This document shows, in pieces, positions 34,522 through 42,797 of a stretch of 42,797 bases of DNA. A model generated the notes under the pieces. That model did not search any database. It saw only the letters and a program-made list of their open reading frames with translations, and was not told where the DNA came from. The translations under genes were made by a program, and so were the position numbers. Origin of the DNA: Alphaproteobacteria bacterium (lineage in GTDB: Bacteria > Pseudomonadota > Alphaproteobacteria > CACZRW01). How positions within the stretch are numbered: the stretch's first letter is position 1; each line of letters opens with the position of its first letter. The DNA lies in contig JAFWAG010000066.1 in NCBI GenBank assembly GCA_017507765.1, positions 1-42,797 on the forward strand, given 5' to 3'.

Positions 34522-35502
34522 TTAATAAGAAATGGAGCTGATTTTCATCAACTGTTCCAAATCATGATGAGCTTCGATATAACGAGTAGTTTTTGTCTTA
34601 GCTCTGACAACCAAAGAATGGGTTATTGCCGTATCTTTGTTTGGATAAGTAACGCCACGCAAGAATGCGCCGCCGGATATTCCGGTTGCCGCAAATACGG
34701 TGTCATCGCTTTTAACCAAAGTATCGGCGGTTAAGATTTCGGTTAAATCTACGCCTTCGTCCAACAGCATTTTTTTCTCTGCTTCGGATTGCGGATTTAA
34801 TCTTGCCAACATATGACCGCCCAATCCTTTAACGGCGCAAGCCGCAATAACGCCTTCCGGAGAACCGCCGGTTCCCATCATGATATCGACTTCCGAAGTC
34901 GGAGAAGCAGCCATTAAAGCACCGATAATATCACCGTGGTAATGCATTTGGATTCTGGCTCCGCATTTACGGATAGCATCGACCAAATACTGGTTACGAG
35001 GGCGGTCTAAAAGATAAACTACCAAGTCTTCAATCTTTTTATCAACGGCACGGGCGACTTTTGCCAAAGTGTCTTCCATCGGCGCATCAAGTTCTACGTC
35101 TTTGGCGGCTTCGGGAACGACCAACTTTTGCATATAATAGCTATGTCCGGGGATATACATACTTCCTTTGGGAGCTACACCGACCACGGCGATAGCATTC
35201 GGCAGACCTTTAGCCAACAGAGTAGTTCCGTCAATCGGGTCTACGGCAATATCCAAAGACGAGCCTTCACCGGTTCCGACTTTTTCTCCGATGTACAGCA
35301 TCGGAGCTTCATCTTTTTCGCCTTCACCGATGATGATAGTACCTTTCATCGGGACGGTATTGAAGGAAAGGCGCATTGCATTTACTGCGGCTCCGTCGCC
35401 TTCTTCTTTCTGACCTCTGCCCAACCACCTTGTCGACGCAAGAGCGGCGGCTTCGGTTACTCGTACCAAGTCAAGACCGATATTTCTCTCTGGAGCTTCC
35501 AT
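34522..35502 (-). CDS. glpX: Class II fructose-1,6-bisphosphatase
   Basis: GlpX dephosphorylates fructose-1,6-bisphosphate in gluconeogenesis. The 326-residue length is normal. MSNxIGLDLV-like NIGLDLVRVTEAAALAS, GRGQKEEGDGAAVNAMR, IIGEGEKDEAPMLYIGE and DIAVDPIDGTTLLAKG are the metal and substrate binding segments, close to the class II consensus. The later GTGGSPEGVIAACAVKGLGG is also diagnostic. AGCGAGGTT-like bases lie upstream of the ATG. It is followed on the same strand (upstream) by guaA with 36 bases between, so both could share transcripts. Confidence 0.96.
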   Translation of the reverse strand: MEAPERNIGLDLVRVTEAAALASTRWLGRGQKEEGDGAAVNAMRLSFNTVPMKGTIIIGEGEKDEAPMLYIGEKVGTGEGSSLDIAVDPIDGTTLLAKGLPNAIAVVGVAPKGSMYIPGHSYYMQKLVVPEAAKDVELDAPMEDTLAKVARAVDKKIEDLVVYLLDRPRNQYLVDAIRKCGARIQMHYHGDIIGALMAASPTSEVDIMMGTGGSPEGVIAACAVKGLGGHMLARLNPQSEAEKKMLLDEGVDLTEILTADTLVKSDDTVFAATGISGGAFLRGVTYPNKDTAITHSLVVRAKTKTTRYIEAHHDLEQLMKISSISY

Positions 35503-35538
35503 TTTAACCTCGCTTAATAATCAAAGAAGTTGCAAAAA

Positions 35539-37071
35539 TTATTCCCACTCAATCGTGGCAGGAGGCTTACTGGTGATATCATAAACCACACGGTTAACCT
35601 TCTTTACCTCATTAACTATGCGGCTGGAAGTTTTGGCCAAAACCGGAAAAGGAATGTGCGCCCAATCCGCCGTCATAAAATCAGAGGTGATGACCGCTCT
35701 TAAAGCGACCGTATAATCATAAGTTCTGCCGTCGCCCATAACTCCGACACTTTTCATGTTGGTTAAAACGGCAAAGTACTGATTGATTTCTTTATCCAAA
35801 CCTGCTTCGGCGATTTCTTCACGGAAAATTGCATCGGCATCTTTCAAGATTTCCAATTTTTCCGCCGTAATATCGCCGATAATCCGCACTCCGAGACCAG
35901 GGCCGGGGAACGGCTGACGCCATACCAGATTTTCCGGTATTCCGAGTTCAATGCCCAGTTTACGGACTTCGTCTTTAAACAGATTGCGCAAAGGCTCGAT
36001 AATTTCCTTAAAGCTTACATTATCCGGCAAGCCTCCGACATTATGGTGGCTTTTGATTGTCGCCGCTTTTCCTGCGCCGCTTTCAATCACGTCGGGATAG
36101 ATTGTGCCTTGTACCAAGAACTTCACATCGCCGAGCTTTTGAGCTTCTTCTTCAAAAACTCTGATAAACTCTTCGCCGATTATTTTTCTTTTGGTTTCGG
36201 GGTCGGTAACTCCGGCCAGTCTGTTTAAAAATCTTTCTTTGGCGTCAACTTTGATTAAGTTCATGTCAAAGGTTTTTCTGAAAACTTCTTCGACTTGTTC
36301 GCCTTCGTTTTTCCTGAGTAAGCCATGGTCAACGAATATGCAATAAAGCTGTTTACCGATAGCTTTGTGCATCATTACGGCGGCAACCGAAGAATCAACA
36401 CCGCCGGATAAAGCGCAGATAGCTTTTTCATCGCCGACTTTTTCTTTTATTGCGGCAATCATATCTGCGGCAAAAGCGTCCATCTGCCAGTCTCCGGCAA
36501 CTTTAGCCACTTCAAACAAGAAGTTACGAATAACTTTGGTTCCTTCGGGAGTATTTACGACTTCGGGGTGGAATTGCACGGCATACAAGCCAAGCTCTGG
36601 ATTTTCCATAGCGGCACAAGGACAAGAAGGCGTTGTGGCAATAACCGTAAATCCTTCCGGCAATTCTTTGATATAGTCGGTATGGCTCATCCAACAGGAA
36701 GTTTTTTCGGGAATGTCTTTGAAAAGCAACGAAGGGGAAAGCGAAAGCTCTGCATTTCCGTATTCTCTTAAGCCGGCTTTATCGACCAACCCGCCCATAG
36801 TCTGCGCCATAAGCTGAGCGCCATAACATATACCCAAAACCGGAATGCCGGAGGTGAATATGCTTTTGGAGCATCTGGGAGCGCCTTCTTCATAAACGCT
36901 TGCGGGGCCTCCGGTCAGAATTATAGCTTTATAGGAGTTTTTTTGTATAGCCTCTTCGGCTTTTTCAAACGGTACGACTTCACAATATACATTGCACTCA
37001 CGAACTCTTCGGGCGATTAACTGGTTATATTGGCCGCCGAAGTCAATCACCAATACCGTTTCTTTATTCAT
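35539..37071 (-). CDS. guaA: GMP synthase (glutamine-hydrolysing)
   Basis: GuaA converts XMP to GMP using ATP and glutamine. The 510-residue protein has both domains. The N-terminal class I glutaminase domain (about residues 1-195) has [11 protein letters not shown] with the nucleophile C82 and FHPEVVNT with the catalytic His and Glu. The C-terminal synthetase domain has the PP-loop [12 protein letters not shown] (about residue 219), and the dimerisation region ends KPPATIEWE, as expected. [10 protein letters not shown] is also conserved. It is the first gene of a minus-strand pair with glpX. The upstream region contains symmetrical elements that may be an operator. Confidence 0.98.
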   Translation of the reverse strand: MNKETVLVIDFGGQYNQLIARRVRECNVYCEVVPFEKAEEAIQKNSYKAIILTGGPASVYEEGAPRCSKSIFTSGIPVLGICYGAQLMAQTMGGLVDKAGLREYGNAELSLSPSLLFKDIPEKTSCWMSHTDYIKELPEGFTVIATTPSCPCAAMENPELGLYAVQFHPEVVNTPEGTKVIRNFLFEVAKVAGDWQMDAFAADMIAAIKEKVGDEKAICALSGGVDSSVAAVMMHKAIGKQLYCIFVDHGLLRKNEGEQVEEVFRKTFDMNLIKVDAKERFLNRLAGVTDPETKRKIIGEEFIRVFEEEAQKLGDVKFLVQGTIYPDVIESGAGKAATIKSHHNVGGLPDNVSFKEIIEPLRNLFKDEVRKLGIELGIPENLVWRQPFPGPGLGVRIIGDITAEKLEILKDADAIFREEIAEAGLDKEINQYFAVLTNMKSVGVMGDGRTYDYTVALRAVITSDFMTADWAHIPFPVLAKTSSRIVNEVKKVNRVVYDITSKPPATIEWE

Positions 37072-37078
37072 GTTAAGT

Positions 37079-37140
37079 AAGCTCCGTTAAAACGATTATA
37101 AAACAAGATGCTATAATCTTGCATGCTAACGAAGCTCCGT
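37079..37140. promoter_or_regulatory. Symmetric elements in the guaA promoter region
   Basis: Upstream of guaA, on the minus strand, TATAAT (complement of 37095-37100) is a good -10. A perfect inverted repeat CAAGAT-N6-ATCTTG (37104-37121) lies just upstream of it, where an operator would overlap the polymerase site. The 9-base sequence AAGCTCCGT occurs twice as direct copies (37079-37087 and 37132-37140) flanking this region. The -35 is poor. No known purine operator was recognised. Confidence 0.35.
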
Positions 37141-37239
37141 CAAGGGAATAAGTCAGGATTTTCTGCGCCGAAGGGCAAAGATTTTTTCCGTTTTGCAAAG
37201 CATTTTGCCGTCCGCTTAAAAGTAGGCGTATGGAGCAAT

Positions 37240-37270
37240 AAAAAAGCCCGCATAAAAGCGGGCTTTTGTT
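37240..37270 (-). terminator. Rho-independent terminator of ahcY
   Basis: A perfect 10-bp inverted repeat, AAAAGCCCGC (37242-37251) and GCGGGCTTTT (37258-37267), has a 6-base loop. On the minus strand, six T follow the stem. It lies about 20 bases after the ahcY stop. Confidence 0.85.
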
Positions 37271-37287
37271 GGTATTTTAAATATATT

Positions 37288-38595
37288 TTAATAACGATAA
37301 GCGTCTGATTTAAAAGGTCCGTCAACGGAAGCCAAACCGATATATTTAGCTTGCTTTTCCGTTAATTTATCAAGCTCGATTCCCAAGTGCGGGCAATGAA
37401 GGCGGGCAACTTCTTCATCAAGCTCTTTCGGAATGGTATAGACTTTTCCTCGTTCGTATTTATTCGTATCACGATTTTTCCACAGCTCTATCTGAGCAAT
37501 CGTTTGGTTTGTAAAGGACATCGACATAACGAACGGAGGGTGTCCGGCTGCACAGCCCAGATTTACCAAGCGTCCTTCCGCAAGCAAGATTATGACTTTG
37601 CCGTTGGCAAGCTCTAATTTGTGAACTTGAGGCTTGATTTCCGTCCATTTAGCATTTTCCCGCAACCAAGCCGTATCAATTTCATTGTCGAAGTGGCCGA
37701 TGTTGCAAAGGATTACGCCGCTTTTAACGTTTGGCAGTACTCCTGGGTGAACAACATCACAGTTTCCGGTGGTCGTAACGATAATATCGGCTTTATCAAT
37801 AATATTTTCCAACTTTTTAACCGCAAAACCGGACATAGAAGCTTGAATGGCGCAAATCGGGTCAACTTCGGTAACATATACCTGCGCACCCATTCCCTTG
37901 AAGGATTGAGCGCAGCCTTTTCCTACATCACCGTATCCGCATACGACAGCGATTTTTCCGGCTACCATAGTGTTGGTTGCCCGCATAATTCCGTCCAACA
38001 TAGATTCCCGACAGCCATAGATGTTATCAAACTTTGACTTTGTAACGGCATCATTAACGTTTATCGCCGGCATCAAAAGCTTTCCTTCTTTTGCCATTTC
38101 TAACAAGCGGTGTACACCGGTTGTTGTTTCTTCGGACACGCCGATGATTTCTTTGGCTTTTTCGGGATATTTTTCGTTTACATAAGCCGTCAGGTCTCCG
38201 CCGTCGTCCAACAATAGGTTAGGGAACCATTCACCGTCTTCTGTCCACAAAGTTTTTTCGATACACCACCAATATTCTTCTTGGGTCATTCCTTTCCAAG
38301 CAAATACCGGTATACCTTTTTTGACCATAGCGGCGGCAGAGGAATCACTGGTTGAAAAGATATTGCAGGAACTCCAACGGATTTCTGCGCCCAAGTCAAC
38401 CAAAGCGTCCATAAGTCCGCAAGTTTTGATATTCATATGCAGACAGCCGGTAATTCTTGCTCCTTTTAATGGCAATTCACCTTTTGCGCGGTATTGGCGC
38501 ACCAGTTCGGTAAGTCCTGCCATTTCGGATTCGCAGAGTTCAATTTCCCGCAAACCCATGTCTGCCAAAGACATATCTTTAACTTTATAATCCAT
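37288..38595 (-). CDS. ahcY: Adenosylhomocysteinase
   Basis: AhcY splits S-adenosylhomocysteine into adenosine and homocysteine, using bound NAD, and so relieves product inhibition of methyltransferases. The 435-residue protein has the family motifs: [47 protein letters not shown] and the NAD-binding loop [16 protein letters not shown] (about residues 216-231). The C-terminus KSDAYRY matches the family KPDHYRY. A GGGGAGG ribosome binding site lies upstream of the ATG and a TTGACA-type promoter lies about 35-65 bases ahead. A terminator follows, so the gene is monocistronic. Confidence 0.98.
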   Translation of the reverse strand: MDYKVKDMSLADMGLREIELCESEMAGLTELVRQYRAKGELPLKGARITGCLHMNIKTCGLMDALVDLGAEIRWSSCNIFSTSDSSAAAMVKKGIPVFAWKGMTQEEYWWCIEKTLWTEDGEWFPNLLLDDGGDLTAYVNEKYPEKAKEIIGVSEETTTGVHRLLEMAKEGKLLMPAINVNDAVTKSKFDNIYGCRESMLDGIMRATNTMVAGKIAVVCGYGDVGKGCAQSFKGMGAQVYVTEVDPICAIQASMSGFAVKKLENIIDKADIIVTTTGNCDVVHPGVLPNVKSGVILCNIGHFDNEIDTAWLRENAKWTEIKPQVHKLELANGKVIILLAEGRLVNLGCAAGHPPFVMSMSFTNQTIAQIELWKNRDTNKYERGKVYTIPKELDEEVARLHCPHLGIELDKLTEKQAKYIGLASVDGPFKSDAYRY

Positions 38596-38631
38596 TTTAT
38601 CCTCCCCTGATTGTTAAGTTAAACTGGGCGG

Positions 38632-38660
38632 AATCTAAAAAAGAGGTTGGTTCCTGTCAA
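38632..38660 (-). promoter_or_regulatory. Putative ahcY promoter
   Basis: On the minus strand TTGACA (complement of 38655-38660) is followed by a 17-base spacer and TAGATT (complement of 38632-38637). The expected leader is about 30 bases, which leaves no room for an SAH or SAM riboswitch. Confidence 0.7.
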
Positions 38661-38708
38661 GGTATTCTTTCCCTTCCTATGAAGTGAGCGAGCATAGCCC
38701 CAAAATAC

Positions 38709-38737
38709 TTGACAAAACAGGCAAAAAGGTTTAAAAG
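38709..38737 (+). promoter_or_regulatory. Putative promoter of the large repeat-protein gene
   Basis: TTGACA (38709-38714) is followed by a 17-base spacer and TAAAAG (38732-38737), a weak -10. It lies about 50 bases upstream of the ATG at 38788 and points away from the divergent ahcY promoter. Confidence 0.45.
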
Positions 38738-38787
38738 CTACCCATATTTATATGCTCGGAAGTTATTGTCAGCAAAGGATAAGGGCT

Positions 38788-41700
38788 ATGAAAAGACGTA
38801 ATAACACCAAAAGCAATCAGCGAAAGACCTCAAATCCCAAAGGTGGCAAAATTCGTAAAGGCGGCAAACCGATACCGTCCGTTTCTGCTCCTAAAAAAGA
38901 AGATTTTTCCACTGTTTCTCCGTTTAATTTTGAAGCCGCCGCACCAAAGAAAGAGCCGCCAAAGCCTTCCGGATTTAAAAGCAGTTCCTATGCCCAGAAT
39001 AAACCTTCTCAGCAAAAGTATCTTGGCAAGCCGGACATCCTTCCGAACGATGATTTATATCTCTTATTAAAGAATGCGAAAACAAAGTTACAAACAGACT
39101 TATCTCCCATTCCGCCAAAGGATTGGAATCTTAAAGGTAACATTCAATTTTTAAGGATATTGCGAGCCTATCACCCCGCATCTATGGCAAGGAACGAAGT
39201 CATAGACGGCAAAGAAATACGCTATTTAACCGCCGAAATTATTATGGAGGTTTTGTTAAGAGCTCCTGACAACCGTTCTTTTATGGCTTGGGAAAAGATT
39301 GTAAGGTCAAAAATTATCAGATGCTGGATTAGTCCAGAAGAAGTAAGGATTTATCTTGATGCGCATGATAAAGGAAAGATTGTTTATACCGCGCCTTCTT
39401 TTGACATTTTGAATGCAGATTTAAGGCACGCTGCCACAACTTACTTTTTCTCCGGCAAGATAGATTATCAAAAATGGTATGACGTTACTTCGATTTTAGA
39501 CGAAGACGGTAATATGCCGATTTTATTTTCTTTAAGCGAATTGTTGGCTATCAATAATTTTTCGGCACAGAATTATATCGACAGCGGTTTGGATTATCTT
39601 GTGTACAAGGATTGGGAGAATATTCCCTCTATTTTAAGTTATGCCGATAATTACGACAGTATAAAGGAATTGCTGGCAAACGGGGACAAAAACACCGCTC
39701 AAATGCTGATAAAGCACTGGTCGGAAAATAAAGATAAAAAGGAATTAGAGGTTTTGGCCTCCTTAATTCCGGAAAAGTTCAAAGATATTGATACTGCGGA
39801 AGTCCAACTTACCAAGAAACCTTTGCCGCTTTCCGAAATGCCGGAGACCAAAGAAAAAGCACCGGAAACCAAAAAACACGTAATTAAAAAGCCAAAAGCA
39901 AACCAACCTCAGCCTAAAAAACGTATCGGTAAAAATAGACTTTTCTTTACGGACTTTTTGGGGAATATACCTGACTTTAAAAATATGTCTGTGCGGAATG
40001 GAGATATTGTTTTAGGCATGAAAGAGCTTGTTCCCCCTTTATCGGAAATCACCAAAGAACACAATCCGGAAGCATTAAGGTGTTTTTTCGCCGAAGTTCG
40101 TGCATCACATCAAATATTGCTTGCGCCGTGGATTACCTCGGCTTGGGATAAGCTTGTTTTTGAAAATGCCGAAGAAGGATTGGCAGAACTTACCATGCTT
40201 AATCGCATTTCCTCGGACTTCTTTTTCAAATACAGCAAGACTTTTACTACTTATCTTAAAATAAACAATATAAATGTTTCTGATATTGCAAATAAACTTA
40301 ACGAATATCTAAAACAAACATCAGAAGACAAAAATAAAGAAAGATATAATACAATATCAATATTAAGTAATTCATGCTCTGCAAATCATCCAAAGCTTTA
40401 TAGCCCGCTTGATTTTATTGCCAGACCATATTTACTTTTTGGTGCAAACAAGGAAAGTTTATTTATCAGTGCGGCGACAAGCTGTTTTATGCCTTCTGTA
40501 CTTTCTTTCCCCAACGATGAAAATCTGAGTGTGGTTTTGCAAGCATCATCTGCGATAGAGAACAATCTTTATATTCATTGGAATACTTTGGCATTTAACC
40601 ATATTACTTCGGGTGATAAGGATTTAATCAGCCTTGGTATAAAGGAAACCGAAGCTTTATTTGCCATGAATGAACCGCTTTCCCATAAAACGCTTGGCTT
40701 TTTGTTCAAAATTGCCCCGTTTGTTCCCATGGAAAATCAAGAAGCCGTATGCCGTTATTTGGAAGAAAACGGCTCAGATAATATATTGCCGTTTTACATT
40801 CATGCTTTTGTTTTCGGGCGTTTTCAAAAGAGCATAGCCTTTAATTCCAAAGGCAGACAGAGCCTTCCTTTTGATGCGATTGCTTTTTATAACAAAAATA
40901 AAAAGAAAAATACTAAAAGGGGCAGGCCTTCCACAAAAAATGCGGTGTCGGCTGCTGATACCGTTTCGGTTCAGACTTCCGCAGAGCCAAAATCAGTTCC
41001 GACTCCCGTGGCGACAGAAAAGGTAACCCAAAGCGTACCTACACCCAAGCCCAAACCAGCACCAAAGCCCAAAGCGGAACCAAAGCATAAAGCCGTACCA
41101 AAACCCAAAGCAGAACCAAAGCCAAAAAACAAGGTAAACACAGTCAAGCTAAAGTCTGCTTCTGTTCCGGTTGTTATCGACGCCGAAGCAGCAGGTGTAA
41201 AGCTAACCGTAAAAGATTCCGGTTTGTTTGCAGAACTTATTGAAAGGCTATATCTATCTACACGGTCAGATATAGATATCAGGGAAGATAATCTGGCGTT
41301 TTTAAAACGCAATTTCTCCACTGCTTTAGCAATAATAGCCGACAAACCTATCAGTAAAAATATCACGACAAAGAAAGTTGTTGGCGGCACTTCTCTCGCT
41401 CCTGTTCAAAAACGCCATCCTAACAGCAAGCACAATATGCCGAAGAGTGCTTATAATAGTGCTTTATTTTATACGGATTTCTTGGGCTATCCCAAATCCT
41501 TTGCTGCGTTTGCGGAGCAAGCTTCTGACCGCCTTGCGATATGCAGTGAGCTTGTGCCGGATTTAAAAGAGTTTTATTCCCAAAAAGATGAACTTATTGA
41601 TTTGTTTAACTATAGCAACAATCAAACATACAGCTTTTTGCTTTTGCCTCACCTAAACAGGGCTTTGCATAAAGTCATATCCGGAGACATTAACGAAGGT

Positions 41701-42519
41701 ATTAAGGAGCTTGGCATTTTAACCGCCGCTGACACTAATTTTGTGCAAAAGTATGTTATCCGGACGTTAAGGCAATTACCAAAGACCGACGAGGAAAAAC
41801 GTATTTTGCTGAAGCGTTTGGCAGAGGTAAAAGGCAAAGACAATCTAACCGACCAAGAAAAAACCGCTTGGCAGTTTTGTAAGGACGGAGTAGATCTTCG
41901 CCCCGGCATAGCGCAGAAGTTCTTGCTTGCAGAGTATCTTGGCAAAGAAAGAGCCTTTATGATGTTAGAGGAAGAAGACCGTCAGGACATTGTTAATCGT
42001 ATAGGTATGCACCCGTCTATGGCGGATATAAACATAGATTGTATCAAAATGTGTGATTTCCTTGACGAAGCGCAAGAGGCAGGGGAAAAGCTTTTAACCC
42101 ATTGGCACGCCGAAGCTGTCGGAGACATCATTTCCGGCGACATTAAATCCGGCGTAACTAAGTCTCGAGAGTTAATGAATATAGACTCTGAGTTTTATCG
42201 TAACACTCTTCCGATTTTACTTCGGGTGGCTTTGCGCAAAGACGACATTGGCGAAGAAATAATGGCGTATATTGAAAAACATCCGGACAGCATAGATATT
42301 CTGGAAGAGTATAAAACCGAGATAACCTATAAGCAGCAAAGCTTAAAGGCAAAAATGTCCGGAGCCGTCCCTGCCGCTCTTAAACAGAGTACGGGTATAG
42401 ACTTGGACGTTTCTCCGGCGTTAAAAGAAAGACTCGCCGATACCCAAACCCCAGACAACGGGAAAATCGCTATGGACATTTCCCCTTGCCGTGAAGGTTT
42501 TGGTAAAGAACGGGAATAA
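38788..42519 (+). CDS. Large (1243-residue) repeat protein of unknown function
   Basis: The chosen start, ATG 38788 (MKRRNNTKSNQRKTSNPKGG), has AAGGATAAGGG upstream. The ATG at 38752 has no such site. The first 70 residues are basic and disordered, as in nucleic-acid-binding tails. There is no signal peptide or membrane segment. The rest is mainly helical. Two regions open alike (LFFTDFLGNIPDF near 39940 and LFYTDFLGYPKSF near 41464) and each leads to a diverged unit of the type W/H-x5-A-x4-SGD-x3-GI-x4-L. Further copies start near 40570 and 42095. A Lys-Pro-Ala linker near 41030-41135 separates two halves. No known domain is recognised. The gene stands alone between ahcY and the glycyl-tRNA synthetase. 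Confidence 0.75.
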   Translation: MKRRNNTKSNQRKTSNPKGGKIRKGGKPIPSVSAPKKEDFSTVSPFNFEAAAPKKEPPKPSGFKSSSYAQNKPSQQKYLGKPDILPNDDLYLLLKNAKTKLQTDLSPIPPKDWNLKGNIQFLRILRAYHPASMARNEVIDGKEIRYLTAEIIMEVLLRAPDNRSFMAWEKIVRSKIIRCWISPEEVRIYLDAHDKGKIVYTAPSFDILNADLRHAATTYFFSGKIDYQKWYDVTSILDEDGNMPILFSLSELLAINNFSAQNYIDSGLDYLVYKDWENIPSILSYADNYDSIKELLANGDKNTAQMLIKHWSENKDKKELEVLASLIPEKFKDIDTAEVQLTKKPLPLSEMPETKEKAPETKKHVIKKPKANQPQPKKRIGKNRLFFTDFLGNIPDFKNMSVRNGDIVLGMKELVPPLSEITKEHNPEALRCFFAEVRASHQILLAPWITSAWDKLVFENAEEGLAELTMLNRISSDFFFKYSKTFTTYLKINNINVSDIANKLNEYLKQTSEDKNKERYNTISILSNSCSANHPKLYSPLDFIARPYLLFGANKESLFISAATSCFMPSVLSFPNDENLSVVLQASSAIENNLYIHWNTLAFNHITSGDKDLISLGIKETEALFAMNEPLSHKTLGFLFKIAPFVPMENQEAVCRYLEENGSDNILPFYIHAFVFGRFQKSIAFNSKGRQSLPFDAIAFYNKNKKKNTKRGRPSTKNAVSAADTVSVQTSAEPKSVPTPVATEKVTQSVPTPKPKPAPKPKAEPKHKAVPKPKAEPKPKNKVNTVKLKSASVPVVIDAEAAGVKLTVKDSGLFAELIERLYLSTRSDIDIREDNLAFLKRNFSTALAIIADKPISKNITTKKVVGGTSLAPVQKRHPNSKHNMPKSAYNSALFYTDFLGYPKSFAAFAEQASDRLAICSELVPDLKEFYSQKDELIDLFNYSNNQTYSFLLLPHLNRALHKVISGDINEGIKELGILTAADTNFVQKYVIRTLRQLPKTDEEKRILLKRLAEVKGKDNLTDQEKTAWQFCKDGVDLRPGIAQKFLLAEYLGKERAFMMLEEEDRQDIVNRIGMHPSMADINIDCIKMCDFLDEAQEAGEKLLTHWHAEAVGDIISGDIKSGVTKSRELMNIDSEFYRNTLPILLRVALRKDDIGEEIMAYIEKHPDSIDILEEYKTEITYKQQSLKAKMSGAVPAALKQSTGIDLDVSPALKERLADTQTPDNGKIAMDISPCREGFGKERE
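41047..41133 (+). repeat. 36-bp tandem repeat coding for a Lys-Pro linker
   Basis: Within the large repeat-protein gene, ACCAAAGCCCAAAGC (from 41061) recurs with two changes from 41097, a period of 36 bases. It encodes PKPKAEPKHKAV followed by PKPKAEPKPKNK, with a related PKPKPAPKPKAE text just upstream. Such in-frame low-complexity repeats often vary in copy number and act as flexible spacers. Confidence 0.65.
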
Positions 42520-42538
42520 AGTAACCGGCTTTAAAAAC

Positions 42539-42797
42539 TTATGCGAAATATTCCCGAATATAATTCGGCAAATCCGTAAGGTTTACTCTGGTTTGTTTCA
42601 TGGTATCTCTGTCACGGATAGTAACGCTTGCCGGCTCTTGTTCAATAGAGTCAAAATCAACCGTTATGCATATCGGCGTACCGACTTCGTCATGCCGACG
42701 ATAAGCCTTACCGATATTTCCGCTGTCTTCCAAAGCTACTCTGCCTATGCCGAGCTTTAACAAGTCGGTTTTAATTTTATGAGCCATGTTCATAATA
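42539..42797 (-). CDS. glyQS: Glycyl-tRNA synthetase, dimeric (eukaryote-like) type, C-terminal part
   Basis: The minus-strand frame is open to the window edge, so this is only the C-terminal 86 or so residues. They match the anticodon-binding domain of dimeric class II GlyRS: ALEDSGNIGKAYRRHDEVG, then TPICITVDFDS and VTIRDRDTMKQTRVN. The end is LPNYIREYFA. Many proteobacteria use the heterotetrameric glyQ/glyS enzyme instead. The catalytic domain lies outside the window and cannot be checked. The gene converges on the large repeat-protein gene with a gap of 19 bases. Confidence 0.85.
   Translation of the reverse strand, partial: IMNMAHKIKTDLLKLGIGRVALEDSGNIGKAYRRHDEVGTPICITVDFDSIEQEPASVTIRDRDTMKQTRVNLTDLPNYIREYFA

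Noticed and set aside
38596-38751. Possible SAM or SAH riboswitch ahead of ahcY
   Set aside because: The predicted promoter leaves a leader of only about 30 bases, and no multi-stem RNA fold is evident.
41030-41135. CRISPR-like short repeats
   Set aside because: The units are directly adjacent, keep the reading frame and encode a Lys-Pro linker. There are no unique spacers.

Overview
This window looks like chromosomal DNA from an alphaproteobacterium with moderately low GC content. The order rpmH-rnpA-yidD-yidC-engB, the protein sequences and the strong TTGACA-type promoters fit that reading. An uncultured host- or gut-associated Rhodospirillales-like lineage is my best guess, but it is inference. 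No rRNA, tRNA, CRISPR array, insertion sequence, phage gene or replication origin was found. The window is gene-dense and the longest stretch without a gene is about 215 bases, so no gap exceeds 300 bases.

Layout. (1) 1-6301 is the end of a surface-polysaccharide (LPS, capsule or O-unit) cluster on the + strand. It holds a truncated unknown, a small helical DUF6165-like protein, a GT9 heptosyltransferase-like enzyme, a sugar C-methyltransferase with a run of nine G inside the frame, two GT-B glycosyltransferases and an FkbM methyltransferase. It is visibly more AT-rich than what follows. (2) 6343-7630 is a compact ECF sigma-factor module: a candidate ECF promoter, a 90-residue single-pass membrane protein, the sigma factor and a secreted Spy/CpxP-like protein, ending in a bidirectional terminator. 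Its parts list recalls CnrY/CnrH/CnrX. (3) 7616-12332 is housekeeping: a DUF4405-like small membrane protein, trpS, a flavin reductase-like protein, a ROK sugar kinase and argS. (4) 12406-15720 is the rpmH-rnpA-yidD-yidC-engB operon behind a near-consensus promoter. (5) 15844-25204 carries a divergent GH77 4-alpha-glucanotransferase, an adenosine deaminase-like enzyme, a metallophosphoesterase with a disturbed 5' end, nadK, a small YjfB-like protein, secA, a parvulin isomerase and mutT. (6) 25227-31024 is an envelope region: a glycine-rich anchored protein, two translationally coupled exported unknowns, and a DUF2157-DUF4401-GDYxxLxY membrane operon. (7) 31021-38595 holds a degenerate thymidine kinase-like P-loop protein, an outer-membrane beta-barrel, beta-carbonic anhydrase with a Cys-tailed membrane protein, a NodB-like deacetylase, glpX, guaA and ahcY. 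(8) 38788-42519 encodes a 1243-residue protein of unknown function with a basic disordered head, a Lys-Pro linker and diverged internal repeats. The window ends in the C-terminus of a dimeric-type glycyl-tRNA synthetase.

How it works together. Most genes serve translation and envelope assembly: SecA, YidC and YidD for protein export and insertion, the parvulin for periplasmic folding, and the sigma module for envelope or metal stress sensing. The glycan cluster decorates the surface. The strongest candidates for undescribed biology are the 1243-residue repeat protein, the CnrYXH-like sigma module with its own promoter, the possible phase-variable methyltransferase, and the thymidine kinase homologue that lacks its catalytic glutamate and zinc ligands.
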